This document shows positions 35,414 to 45,580 of a stretch of DNA of 64,000 bases, one piece after another; the first letter of the stretch is position 1; each line of letters begins with the position of its first letter. The position numbers and the translations under genes are program-made. A model generated the notes under the pieces. It was given only the letters and a program-made list of their open reading frames with translations, was not told where the DNA came from and did not search any database. This DNA comes from Toxonevra muliebris (lineage: Eukaryota > Arthropoda > Insecta > Diptera > Pallopteridae), in contig OY829326.1 of the NCBI GenBank assembly GCA_963691655.1, positions 147,578,998 through 147,642,997 of the forward strand, in the 5' to 3' direction.

Positions 35414-35697
35414 CTAACCACTATTTATGAACTCGTGGACCTTTTTTGGTAAGCCTTCCATTAGAGATTTGAAAATTGTTGTTGCAGACACCTTTTTGGA
35501 ACAGTTTGCCCATCTCCTTTTAAAATCTTCGATATTTTGGGACACCTTTTTTGTGCTCTTTAAGTTTCTTTTCACAAGAGCCCAATATCTCTCCACTGGT
35601 CTTAGCTCCGGACAATTTGGAGGATTGGCCTCTCTTGGTACAAAAACTATGTTATTACTTTGGTACCACTCCAGAGCTTTCTTGCCGTAGTGTAAAA
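35414..35697 (-). pseudogene. Tc1/mariner-superfamily transposase C-terminus
   Basis: A continuous minus-strand frame reads HYGKKALEWYQSNNIVFVPR, EANPPNCPELRPVERYWALV, KRNLKSTKKVSQNIEDFKRR and GLPKKVHEFINSG-stop. PPNCPELRPVERYW holds the final catalytic Glu of this DDE family, and the frame is undamaged. It begins abruptly at about 35,697, where the maT-like element starts on the other strand, so the N-terminal two thirds are missing. The same family is seen, more decayed, at 4,650-5,830. Confidence 0.8.
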
Positions 35698-35698
35698 A

Positions 35699-36709
35699 AT
35701 GGACAAGGAAAATATTCGTCGTGAAATTATGAAATTTCATTTGGCAAATTATAGTAGCCGTCAAATTGCAAAGGCTTTAAGTTTGTCAAGTCGTACGGTA
35801 GACCGAGCTATTATTCGATATAATGAAACTGAGGGTTTTGGAAATAGAGACCGGGGAAAATTTTCAACAGTTGCCACTACTGGTTTAACAGAAAAAATTC
35901 GTAAACGAATCAAGCCAAATCCAAGGCGCTCAATGAGAAAAATCGCTAGGGAAGTGTGAGTAAACCGTGAAACAGTGCGAATCATTGCAAAATCAAAGCT
36001 TAATCTTAAGCCGTACAAGCTCCGAAAAGCTCAAGATCTGACACAAAAAAAGAAAGATTTGCGACTGCAAAGATGCAAGGCGTTGCTACGTTCCTCCGTG
36101 TTAAAAAATGTTGAAAATATCTTGTTTACAGAAGAAAAAATTTTCACGGTTGAACAACATTTCAATGCGCAAAATGACCGAATGTGGCTAACATCATCAT
36201 CGCAACCAAATAGGACTGTTGGCCGAGTTCAAAAGCCAGCTTCCGTTATGGTATGGGCTGGAGTTTCCGCTAATGCCAGAACCCCTCTAATATTCGTTGA
36301 AGAGGGTGTTAAAATTGACCAGGCTGTTTATCGGAGCATTTTAAATGAACATGTTCTTCCCTGGGCCCAAGATACATTTGGAAATGAAAACTGGACTTTC
36401 CAGCAAGATTCTGCGCCTTCCCACATGGCAAAATTAACGCAAACATGGATAAAAGACAATTTTTCTGGATTCATAACATCTCAAGAATGGCCACCATACT
36501 CCCCAGACTTGAATCCAATGGACTACTCTATTTGGAGTATTTTAGAGAGTAAGGTTTGTGCATCTCAACACCACAGTCTGGAGTCGCTGACAAATTCATT
36601 AGAGAAAGCCTGGACTGAAATTGATCAGGAAGTCCTGCGGCGAACAGTCCTACGATTTCCGGATCGATTGAAGGAATGTGTGCAGGCTAAAGGAGGTTAT
36701 ATTGAATGA
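35699..36709 (+). pseudogene. maT-like transposase, open except for one TGA
   Basis: The frame of 336 codons starts MDKENIRREIMKFHLANYSS and has a helix-turn-helix near residues 15-45 (SSRQIAKALSLSSRTVDRAI). The only break is TGA at 35,957-35,959, at about residue 87 (REV-stop-VNRETVR). The catalytic domain follows: ILFTEEKIFTVEQHF (about residue 145, Glu where family members usually have Asp), then SVMVWAGVSANARTPLIF, WTFQQDSAPSHMAKL (Asp about 237) and WPPYSPDLNPMDYSIWSILE (Asp about 275). The last two Asp residues are separated by 37 residues, the DD37D spacing of maT elements. The end is AKGGYIE. With one stop and no frameshift it is the least decayed transposase in the window; the Asp-to-Glu change may still inactivate it. 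Confidence 0.85.
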
Positions 36710-36831
36710 GGTGGGGTTCAAATGAATGCTTATATATTCAGCAATGTTAACACTTAATTGTACTTAATGGAAGTATGTCCTTTTGAAAATAACTGCTGAA
36801 ATGTGTGCGTCACTTTACGATTGTCACCCTG
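35699..36831 (+). mobile_element. maT-like (DD37D) mariner-superfamily element, left end missing
   Basis: The coding region is followed by a 3' UTR and an end whose outer sequence, reverse-complemented, is CAGGGTGACAATCGTAAAG, with TA just outside (36,832-36,833). No matching left end occurs before the start codon: only a run of A separates the ATG from the truncated minus-strand transposase. The 5' UTR and left end were therefore lost when the junction formed. Confidence 0.7.
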
Positions 36832-36837
36832 TATACA

Positions 36838-36990
36838 GGTCATTTGTCTTGAGCCAAACATTTGGATATGATTGGCCTGGGAGCTAGTACCTACTGTGCT
36901 TCCTGTGGTTTGAAGGAAGAATGTGAAGAGAAGGCGGGCCACTTTCTTAGTGTTTGCCCCGCTTTCTGTCAGATCAGAGTAAGCACCGCA
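36838..36990 (+). pseudogene. LINE C-terminal zinc-motif fragment
   Basis: The plus strand reads TGHLS-AKHLDMIGLGASTY and CASCGLKEECEEKAGHFLSV followed by CPAF, which is the CCHC motif near the end of RNase H-type LINEs (compare CQSCLEDDDTTEHYLGSCPA at 39.9 kb). It starts within a few bases of the maT-like end, so that element sits directly against it. A stop follows at about 37,010. Confidence 0.6.
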
Positions 36991-37404
36991 GGATCTGCTA
37001 AGATTTATTAATAAATCTTCTAGATTTAAAGAATAGCAAAAGGGAACACAGGATATAGTACAATGCACGTAAAGCTTGTCTGAGTGCTGTATTCTTGAAT
37101 ACTTCTTTTGTCTGTTCCAACAAAAAAAAAATAGGAAGTTAAAGCTTCTACCATCATTTCCAATTGAGTTTGTTGTGTGCAGTTGTTTTTAATTTTTGCG
37201 CCGTTGTATTTTTAGCTGATAGTTTCTAATGAATAGAACCAAACAAGCGCTATTCCTATAATGCTGTCGTTTGACTGTCTTACAGTATGTCATATCGTTC
37301 GTCTCTTTATCTGGATTGTCAATAGTTCTTCGCTAAAAGGTTCCAGAGGTCATCATCTTATTAAATTTGACCTCCTCCCTATTGACTGTAATAGTGCAAA
37401 CGCA

Positions 37405-37565
37405 GCGCTGGCTTCATGAAGTCTGTGGTTGCTCCACTATCTATGGTGGTCAGGCCGGCTAGGTAGTGGAATTCGCTCACATATTCAACAGGCCAGCCTT
37501 CGATTTTGATGGAATCAGCTCTACCGTTAAATCTTTGGTGTTGTTGATACTAATGTTGAAGTCAG
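37405..37565 (-). pseudogene. LINE RT thumb fragment
   Basis: Minus-strand frames give HSDFNISINNTKDLTVELI and, after a shift, IEGWPVEYVSEFHYLAGLTT followed by IDSGATTDFM. The pattern I-G-PVE-V-EF-YLG plus a following DGG/SGA-TD is common just after the RT catalytic motifs of LINEs. The fragment is short, so the clade cannot be set. Confidence 0.45.
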
Positions 37566-39224
37566 AATGGCGTGCTGCTTTGGTCGAATAAACAAAACTG
37601 GAAAAATACCAGTCAAAATAATAGAAATTGTTGACGAAATTGAGGATATTAAAAGTATATTCGATGTAGAGTTTCTTTTTAATTCAATTTACAAAAAATA
37701 GTAAATAATGTAACAGAAGCGGTCTAACTTGAATAAGCATTTGCTGCTCAAGTAAATAAGTATTTATTTCAAACCTTAAATGCTTTTGAATAGCACACAC
37801 TAACATGCCCCCAGATTTCCCACAAATCTCCAACTTTTTAATATACAAAGAACAAGTAAATGACCTAATATTAATACAACCATTTATTTTAAAAGTAGCG
37901 CTCGTGCATAATAAAACAAAGCGCAAAAACAAGTTTCGCATTTCAATGCAAAAATTTTTCATTACACTGTACACTTTAAGCACTACAAAAAAAAAGAAAC
38001 ACACGCATGCGCTCATTATTACTTCTTTTAAGTTGAGTACGACCAGTAAATTGTGATGAGTTTTGCGACAGTATTTTGACCTTGATTATTGAATGAAGAT
38101 GATGATGAAAGAAGATGTTCCAGCCATTCCTTACCCCATTGCGCACCGCATTGTAGTCTTTGTCCCAGCAAATGCATTTGTGAAAGATTATTTCTAGTTA
38201 AACCAGTTTTTGTTTTTGTTTTTTTTTTTTTTTGGTTTGTTGCCAACGAACATGATTTTTTTTCTTACTTTAAGGAAATAATAATAAAGAAGTTGAGGAA
38301 AAAAAGAGTAAGCAAAAATTGCATATTGATGACTGATGGCGAAACTGGATTTATGTTCAAATTAAGGGGGAAAAAAGTTTAATTGTAAAGAAAAAAAATC
38401 AACAAAAATAAATATTTGTATTTTAATTAGAGACATTAGAATATTCATAGCTTTATGTGGTATTGGCATTGAAATTTGTGAAATTTCTCTTAAGATAAGA
38501 AATTTGGCTGGAGTCGAATACCATGAGGCTTCAACTCCAACAGGTTTAAAGCTGCTTGCGATGGAATTAGGCTCAATAAAAATCACCCACAAATTTTGAT
38601 TTCTCATATAAATTTTGGACTAAATTTGTATCGAATTTTTTAGGGCTATTTTTAATTTTTTTTCGGCGATTTTTCCTTGGGCGATAATTCCTAGAGACGT
38701 GAAATATTTTTTTGTGATTTTGTGGACAATGAAACTTCTCAAGGAGTGGAATTGATATCCACTTCAACCGCAGCACTATCAAGCACGGGCGAATCTGGAA
38801 AGGTGAAGAACGAAGCTGTGAGAGGATCTGTTAACCACTTTAACGGTATGAAACACTGGTGCGGTGGATACCTTAACTTCGAGTGGAGTTGAAGCGTTAG
38901 TCAACCCAGAAAAATAATCCGTGGAAAAGTGAGCTACTAGAACAACGGCCTCTTTAATTAGAAACAGCAAACTTTGCTCAACTAGCAAGTAAAATTAGTG
39001 AACTATCGCACGATGACCCAACCCATGAAATGGTAATACCAGGCAAGATGTTAAACAATGCCTGATCCTACAGTTGGGAGTTGAATCATAGAAGAGAGAG
39101 CGATGAACACATCGGAAGGCGTTAGACGAGCCGAGTACTACTAGCGCCTACAGACTCCGGTTGAATGGAGTCTGTCATGTCGAGGCGAATATGGGGCACA
39201 GTCAGATATACCACCAATTGTCTA
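37566..39224. other. Non-coding interval
   Basis: No gene is supported. The part 38,760-39,220 is less AT-rich and may be decayed upstream sequence of the LINE that follows, but I could not align it to a domain. Poly-T at about 38,220-38,236. Confidence 0.4.
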
Positions 39225-40230
39225 TAACTTCCCACTGTTCTTGATGCCTGTGGACAATCATGTGTCAGGTTCCCGGAACGTGATTAATGGTTACATCCAG
39301 AGGTCATATTCCAGGGTCTCCGTCATGTCTTCTATGCCGACGGACCCAAAACTTCAATGGGATCCGGTTGGTACTTGGACGATGAGAAAACTGGACAGAT
39401 GGCGACAGTTTTCCTAGCAGAGGTTTTCGCTATCCTGGATGCGGCGGGCTGGATAATTAAGAGGAGATGGCGTGGGAAGTGATAGCCAAGCTGAGCTGAA
39501 GGCCCTTGCTAACCCCTATCAGCTCTTCAAAATTAGTCAGCGAGTGTAAGGCAAAGCTAAATAGTGTCGCAAAACACAATAAGTTATGCCTTATATGGGT
39601 TACAGGACACTGTGGTATTGCAGGGAATGAACTAGCTTATAAAGCAGGTAATAAAGATTCTGCATTTAAACCATAGAGTCTGGAACCTTTCTTTGGCGTA
39701 AGTTCTAGGGAGACCATACATTGGATAAAAGATTTCGTGGGTTCTATCCATAGAGAAAGATGGTCCGAGCTTGACTCCTGGAGAACCGCAAAGTGCTTCG
39801 TGAGACAACCAAACAGGAAATCAGCGGAATTTATTCTCAAACTGAGAAGAAAGGGTGTCATCACAGGGCGCAACACATGTGGCCAGCATATGACTAACAT
39901 GGGCGTCATCACCGATCCAATTTGCCAATCGTGTCTTGAGGACGACGATACCACGGAGCATTATCTTGGTAGCTGTCCGGCGTTCGCGAGAATCAGATTA
40001 TGGCTGTTGGGTAGTGATGTTTTGAGTATGAATAATATCCATACTCTCTCTCTTCCCGAGCTTCTGAGGTTCATCAGTGAAACAAAGAAGTTCGAGGTTG
40101 AGAGACCTTAGACCTTTTTTCTTCTCATTTATCCCCTTACGTATCTTTCGTATTTTTACTCTCTTCTACTGGCTTTATCTTGGTTATAATACAATGGTCT
40201 TTGAGAGTGAGTGCTTTGGTTTAGTCCAGC
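39225..40230 (+). pseudogene. LINE RNase H domain and 3' end (I/LOA-like)
   Basis: Plus-strand frames reconstruct an RNase H: LRHVFYADGPKTSMGSGWYL (first catalytic Asp in ADG), VFLAEVFAILDAA (Glu), SDSQAELKALANPYQLF (Asp) and LIWVTGHCGIAGNELAYKAG (WVxGHxGIxGNExA). The last 124 codons are open, with RKGVITGRNTCGQHMTNMGV and CQSCLEDDDTTEHYLGSCPA (CCHC), ending KKFEVERP-stop at 40,109. Three frameshifts or stops lie in the RNase H part. The 3' UTR (to about 40,230) has ATACAATGGTCTTTGAGAGT and GTTTAGTCCAGCTCACC, similar in layout to the tail of the LINE at 2.56 kb but a different family. Confidence 0.78.
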
Positions 40231-40256
40231 TCACCTTCAAACTTCAAACTGGCCAT

Positions 40257-41220
40257 TTCTGATTTCCAATTGATTATTTTAAATTCAAGTTGACGCCTTT
40301 TGTAATCAATTTGTCCAAACTGAATTTAATTTACTGAATTCACTATTTTAAATTGAAGCTTTGACTTAAATTGATCCATGCTGAATTAAAACTTTCTGAA
40401 TTCACTTTCATTAGTCTGAATTGAAAATGACGGCTTCTGAATTCGTTTTGCTTTTTTTGAATAAGAATTGACGCTTTCTGAAATACATTTGACTAGTCTA
40501 AAATCACTTTCATTATTCTGAATTCAATTTCTGCTTTTTGGATTAATTTTGACTAATCTGAATTCAAAATAATCCTTTCAGAATTCAATTTAACTCTTCT
40601 GAATTCAAATTGATGTTTTGACTAGTCTGAGTTCAAAATAATCCATTCAGAATTCAATTTGACTTTTCTGAATTCAAATTGATGCTTTTTGAATGCGTTT
40701 TGACAATTCAAAATTCAAACGGAAGGTTTCCGAATTTACTCTAATTTTTTTGAATTAAAATTGACGTGTTCAAAATTCAAATTGACAATTCTGAATTCAA
40801 ATTGACTTTTGCGACTCATTCATTTCGACTAATCTGAATTCAAATTGGTGATTTCAATTTCAATTCAATTTGACTACCTGAATATTCAATTGATGCTTCA
40901 AATTTATACTTTCTAAATTTACTTCGTCTGCTCTGAAATCACTTTCACTATTTTAAATTCAAATTAACTCACTCTGAATTCACGTAGACAATTTTGAATT
41001 CAAATAAATGTTTTCGACTATTCTAAACTCAAAATTGACCAATTTTGAATTCAAACTGAAGTTTCGTGAATTCAATTTGGCTATTCAAAAGTTAAATTCA
41101 AATGTTTACTTTCTGAACTCAATTTGGTTTGGTTTTTGCCATCATTTTGACGATGACTGATTAAAATTAATTATCTCTGAATTCTAATTGACGATTTCGG
41201 AATTTATTATTGAAATGGTA
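40257..41220 (+). repeat. Degenerate AATTCAAATTGA array
   Basis: Nearly 1 kb consists of imperfect repeats of a unit of about 20-30 bp near CTGAATTCAAATTGACNNTT. EcoRI-type GAATTC sites recur throughout (for example 40,276-40,290, 40,338 and 40,400-41,060). Neighbouring units such as 40,555-40,620 and 40,625-40,685 share a longer block (AAAATAATCC then TTCAGAATTCAATTT), showing local higher-order duplication. No coding potential. Confidence 0.75.
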
Positions 41221-43245
41221 GCGTCAGTAATTTCGAAACAGTTTAGTTGTACTACTCAGATTACGCTTACCTGCAGCCCTGCAATCTGAGTTATTTCTCG
41301 GAGCTCGAAAAAGCTCAATCTCATTTAAATCTTAAGGATTTATAGTTAAATTTACTAACTGAACCAAAAGAAAAGAATTTATGTTATTTCTAGATGCATT
41401 TATTGTATATTCCAAGAAGAAAAACATTTGCATATCGCACACACACTAACACATTAAGCAACAGTATTCGCAATCCATACACACAGACTCACACACATAT
41501 ACCAAATATATTGCAATCGAAAAATCCAATAATTGTATGTTTTTGCATACAAAACTCAACAACGAATACTGGAAAATATTTGGAGAGAGTTCAAAGAGCA
41601 GCAGCAGCAACAGAAAGCACCAGCAAGATTATAAGAAAAGCAAACACAAGCGTCCATGAAATTGCTTTTCATTTCCAATGTTCATTTGTAAGGTGGTAGA
41701 AAAGGGAGGGAGGTAGGCAGGTACGTAGGCAAGTAGATTGGCGGATAGATAGGAGGGTCGCAAGGTGGCTAGGTAGGTAGTAGCCCATCAAACCAAAGTT
41801 TAAAGCACAACAACAAGAAAATGCAATCCAATGTAATGCACACAAACAAACAAACAAACCAACAAAAAAAAAAAAACACGCTACAGAAAATTGGAAAAAA
41901 TCCGGGAAAAACTTACATACGAATCGAGTCGTGTATTTATGTATATACAACCATCTCGTTTTAGCTTGGGCATATTACATAAAGAGAGTGTAATAAATTT
42001 ATCTCCCTTCTACAAGTGGATGGATGCCTGGGTGCCTGAGTGCCTGGCTGGCAACGTGATGTGTTGCATGCATCCCATCCATCTATCCATCCAGTGTAGT
42101 GTACGTACCCAATTCAGTACACACTGAATTTATATGTGTATGCATTGCAATTGCAGCGAGCATAATGCAAACTGCAGCAATGACACCCAACGGAAAACCT
42201 AAACTCAACTTTCAACAACAACAACTACAACTACAGCATCAACTCTAAAGCTCATATACCAAACTCATGTACAACCAAAAAACAAAAACAAAAAAAGAAG
42301 AAAAAAAGGAATGCCAACATGACAGCCAGCCAGCCATCCAACAATCCACGAAAGTGGGTGACGATGTCTATGATGGTGATTCGACTACGACGACGACGAC
42401 GACTTCGACGAACCACACTCGTACATATTACCGAGTAGTTGAGTAGGTACACTTTGACGTAGTTATTAGAAAGAAAATGGCCTCTGTCGGTGTACAAATT
42501 CAACAACAGCAATAGCAGCAGTAACAATAATACACACAATCATGACTTTGAGGCACTGAAAATCAAGCACCCAGAGAGATGGCAAATAAATCTACGTGCA
42601 TACACATCAAGGAATGAATTAAGCACAGAGGTACATAGTAAAAGCATAGAAAATTCACCAGCAGCAGCATCACTAGCAACACTATACGAACAAATTAATA
42701 TCCATGCAGAAGGCTATGTTGGATTTGTTCATCGAAAGCTTCATCAACTAATGTTATTCTAATTGAATTCATTACTTTGGTATCCATCATAGAGTCGGAG
42801 TTGAATAGGCAAGGTTAAACTTATTTTAAAAAAATTAGAAAAATCGTCATGCGAATAGGCTTTCAATAAACAGAAATGAACACAGTTGAAGTTCATGAAA
42901 TTGGAGAGTCATATCCACTGACCTTAGCTTGCTTTACTACATGGAATAGAGTTTTATGCTCTAGTGAGTTTATTGTGACAGGTCTGCTTACTCTTTGTTT
43001 CATTAAACAGATAAATTTAATTAGCATTCTAGTATGATAGGAGGTTGTGGTTGTGAAGAACGTGCTGCCGAAGTAGCTAAGCTTGGTACAACTCAAAGAT
43101 CAACAACGTACTGGAGCGTACCTATAGGCGAAACGGGTTCTCAATCCTGCAGTGTCCATTTATCAGTTCTACAATTTAAGAACTAAGTCAAAGAAGTGAC
43201 TCATTTTATTAGAACAATCCGTTTGGACATTTTTTAAGAATTTAA
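41221..43245. other. Non-coding interval with one unassigned open frame
   Basis: Contents include GTAGG repeats near 41,705-41,790, CGA repeats near 42,385-42,405, and CAA/CAG clusters. An open frame at 42,490-42,762 (containing DFEALKIKHPERWQINLRAY and ASLATLYEQINIHAEGYVGF) has a less repetitive second half but no recognised domain or splice signals. I do not call it a gene. Confidence 0.4.
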
Positions 43246-43313
43246 CCCTATCTGGGAATGGAACCAGAGGCAGCTGGAACTCCAGTCTAGCATTCATTCA
43301 CCAGGCCACGGGG
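43246..43313 (-). repeat. tRNA-like segment, probable SINE head
   Basis: On the minus strand, CCCCGTGGCCTGGTGAATGA holds an A-box-like TGGCCTGGTGA. GGTTCCATTCC, about 37 nt further on, resembles a B box (GGTTCGANTCC), and the segment closes with CAGATAGGG. The spacing suits a tRNA, but the arms pair poorly, so a decayed tRNA-derived SINE is more likely than a tRNA gene. Confidence 0.4.
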
Positions 43314-43870
43314 TGGCCTATTTCAATGATTCCGATTTGACGATACCCTGTTTAAAGACTTTCATGCTAGCCTGAATACTGACCCTGGATGAAAAGACGC
43401 AGAGCTCTACAAGCCGCAAATCGATAACTCTAATTAACAGCATGGCGATTGAACTTTCACTTCACAGAGGGATCCAATCCACTATCCCTGCCCTTACTCG
43501 AACGTAGAGGACATCGCTGTCGTGACAACAGAGAAGAAACTGCTAACACTAGCCAATGTTTTCACAATGAAGCAACGAAGGTGACCATCAAGGCCGATTT
43601 GGCAGCAGTGTGGAAGGAAGGAACCGGACTCTTTACGCAAAGTGCTGAAGTAAATTATCTGTAATAGGCTAAGTGAAACGCTTGAGAAGCCTGGTGACTC
43701 CAGTTCGGGTTTCGACATTAAAAATTCACCAAAAATTACGTGCGGAAATGCAACGAGAGACAAAAGATCAAGTTGACGTTGAAATTTTGTTCAATCAGAC
43801 GAGCTTGAAGCGAATTATGCAAAGTTTGATCGAGATTCCTACAGCAAATTACTTTTGAATGTCAAATTAC
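43314..43870. other. Unclassified, less AT-rich interval
   Basis: No recognised gene. Open frames such as 43,449-43,664 lack a known domain. The composition contrasts with flanking AT-rich DNA, suggesting an unrecognised repeat. Confidence 0.35.
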
Positions 43871-43871
43871 T

Positions 43872-44415
43872 TGTGTTAGTCTTGTAGGTAGACTTTCACC
43901 CGGGAGGCGGGGAGTTCGATTTCCATCTTGGTCTGATAGTAAATTTTCATAACTTTCTTATATTTCTATCGACGACCTGGTTAGTCTAGTGGGTAGTGCA
44001 CTAGACTTTCATCCGTGAGGTTCGGGTTCGATTCCCGTCTTCGTCTGGTGTTTAATTATATATATAAAATATATGAGAATTATAAGATAGTTGTCGAGTA
44101 CAAACCTTGGTTGGTAATGGCAAAACCACCATTCGGATTCGGCGTTAAACTATAGGTTCAACTATGTGGTATCACAATGGGCCGTGCAGGTTTAAGTGTG
44201 TCTCTCGACAGCCACTCCAACCTAACCTAACCGTTATGAAGTGAATGAGATTTATAAGAAAGTGCCTCTTAGTAGGCAATGACAAAACCATCAAGTAATA
44301 ACAAATTTCCACACCGCCATTCGAAACCATCGTTCAACTATATGTCCAACCAAGTGGTATAAAAATGAGCCGTTCTGTCATAAATGTGTCCTTGCACAGC
44401 TACGCTAGTCATTGC
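43872..44415 (+). mobile_element. SINE-A copy 2, split by SINE-A copy 3
   Basis: The first part (43,872-43,970) carries the head GTTAGTCTTGTAGGTAGACT and GGGAGTTCGATTTCC, then TTCATAACTTTCTTATATTT. The second part (44,233-44,415) resumes with GTTATGAAGTGAATGAGATT, then AGTAGGCAATGACAAAACCA and CATTCGAAACCATCGTTCAA. Aligned to copy 1 (17,929), the two parts are adjacent pieces of one SINE, and the 262 bp between them are copy 3. About 7 bp of the head (the GTGCACTA region) is deleted. The far tail reads AAATGAGCCGTTCTGTCATA and TGTGTCCTTGCACAGCTACG. Confidence 0.75.
43971..44232 (+). mobile_element. SINE-A copy 3, best-preserved and full length
   Basis: The head GACGACCTGGTTAGTCTAGT contains an A box and TTCGGGTTCGATTCCCGTCT a B box. 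The first bases GACGA can pair with TCGTC after the T arm. The body has ACAAACCTTGGTTGGTAATG and GGATTCGGCGTTAAACTATA; the tail has GGGCCGTGCAGGTTTAAGTG and TCGACAGCCACTCCAACCTA, ending with CCTAACCTAACC. Both pol III boxes are intact. It lies within copy 2. Confidence 0.82.
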
Positions 44416-45580
44416 ACGTGGCTCAGTATTTAGAACCACTCTGTGTAATATTATTTATTATGTATGATTATTCATTTAGGAGATACCCTGTCCGGCTTTA
44501 GGCGAACGTGACGCAGAAGGCATCGTACATGGTGAAGATTCGGGCAACATTCGACTGAGCGCATCGACAGTACGGCGTCGGATGAGGATATCGGCTTTAA
44601 AGTAGCGAAATCACTCATAGACAGCTTTTAAGCACTCTCAGCCTAGCGGCGGTCCCGTAAAGGATATGACGATAAACGATTTAGCATGCTTAAGTTGCAT
44701 TAATCAATTCATTTCTGCCTGGGCAGGTGATTGACTTACCGCAGGTTTGTATCGAGGCAAACTTTTAAAGTAAAGCTCTGCTCGAGTCTTCGTTATTTCA
44801 CAATAGTGCCGCCTAGTGTGTTTCGGCTTCACAGCCGCATGATAGTCTAGTTTTATAGGCTATCGAAGAGTTGTTGATAAATCCTTCAACCCTTCCCGAT
44901 GAATATCTGAATCCAATCCAAACCAAAATGTTTTTGTTAATGTGGAGATTTTCTTGTTGCTACTGTTTTTGATTATATAAAATTTGTGTAGGAATTTGAA
45001 AAAATTGGCCTTTTCTATTTTTAGTTTTTTGAACTTGAATATGATACCTTGAGTTGTAACCATAATTTATATTTAGTTAACTTTCCATAATCTCTAGTAC
45101 TTTATACCCCCTCAGATCACAACAATTGTGTTTTATTCCATTAAGCTCTGTCTATCACTCCAAAAAAAGGTCACCAAAATCGATTTAATACCTAAATAAT
45201 TTAGAAAGTTTTAAACTCCGCCTTACATACACATCATCCATACAATTTTCCCAAAAGCCACAAAACAGACAGGACAAAGAAAACTAGGAACATGACTAAT
45301 AAATACCGGAAGCTAAAAAATTATTCATTACAACTTCTATATCCTCTTCCTATCAGCGGCAATATAGCCACAAGAGAATAACGACAGAGTAAAAATAAAA
45401 AAAATAAAAAACGCATACTCATACTGCAGTCGCATACCTCATGTAAAATACAGCAACAACAAAAGAGAGATTCGGGTTAGCTAACAAAAAACAGCTGTCT
45501 CTCTTCACAACAATAGCATAAAATTTCTCTTTTCTCTCAAAAAATAACAAAAAACATTCAAATACAAAGTTCATCCAAAG
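44416..45580. other. Unclassified interval
   Basis: The part 44,460-44,850 is GC-richer (CCGGCTTTAGGCGAACGTGA, CCTAGCGGCGGTCCCG) than its surroundings and shows no recognised domain in six frames. It may be an unidentified repeat. The remainder is AT-rich and non-coding. Confidence 0.4.

Noticed and set aside
42490..42762. Possible host exon (91 codons)
   Set aside because: First third is an AAC/AGC repeat, no recognised domain and no convincing splice sites; kept only as a note in the interval entry.
43971..44046. tRNA-Arg gene
   Set aside because: Acceptor pairing is only partial and the sequence continues into a SINE body seen in other copies.
44212..44232. Telomere-type CCTAA repeat
   Set aside because: Only about two to three units at a SINE 3' end; flies lack TTAGG telomeres.
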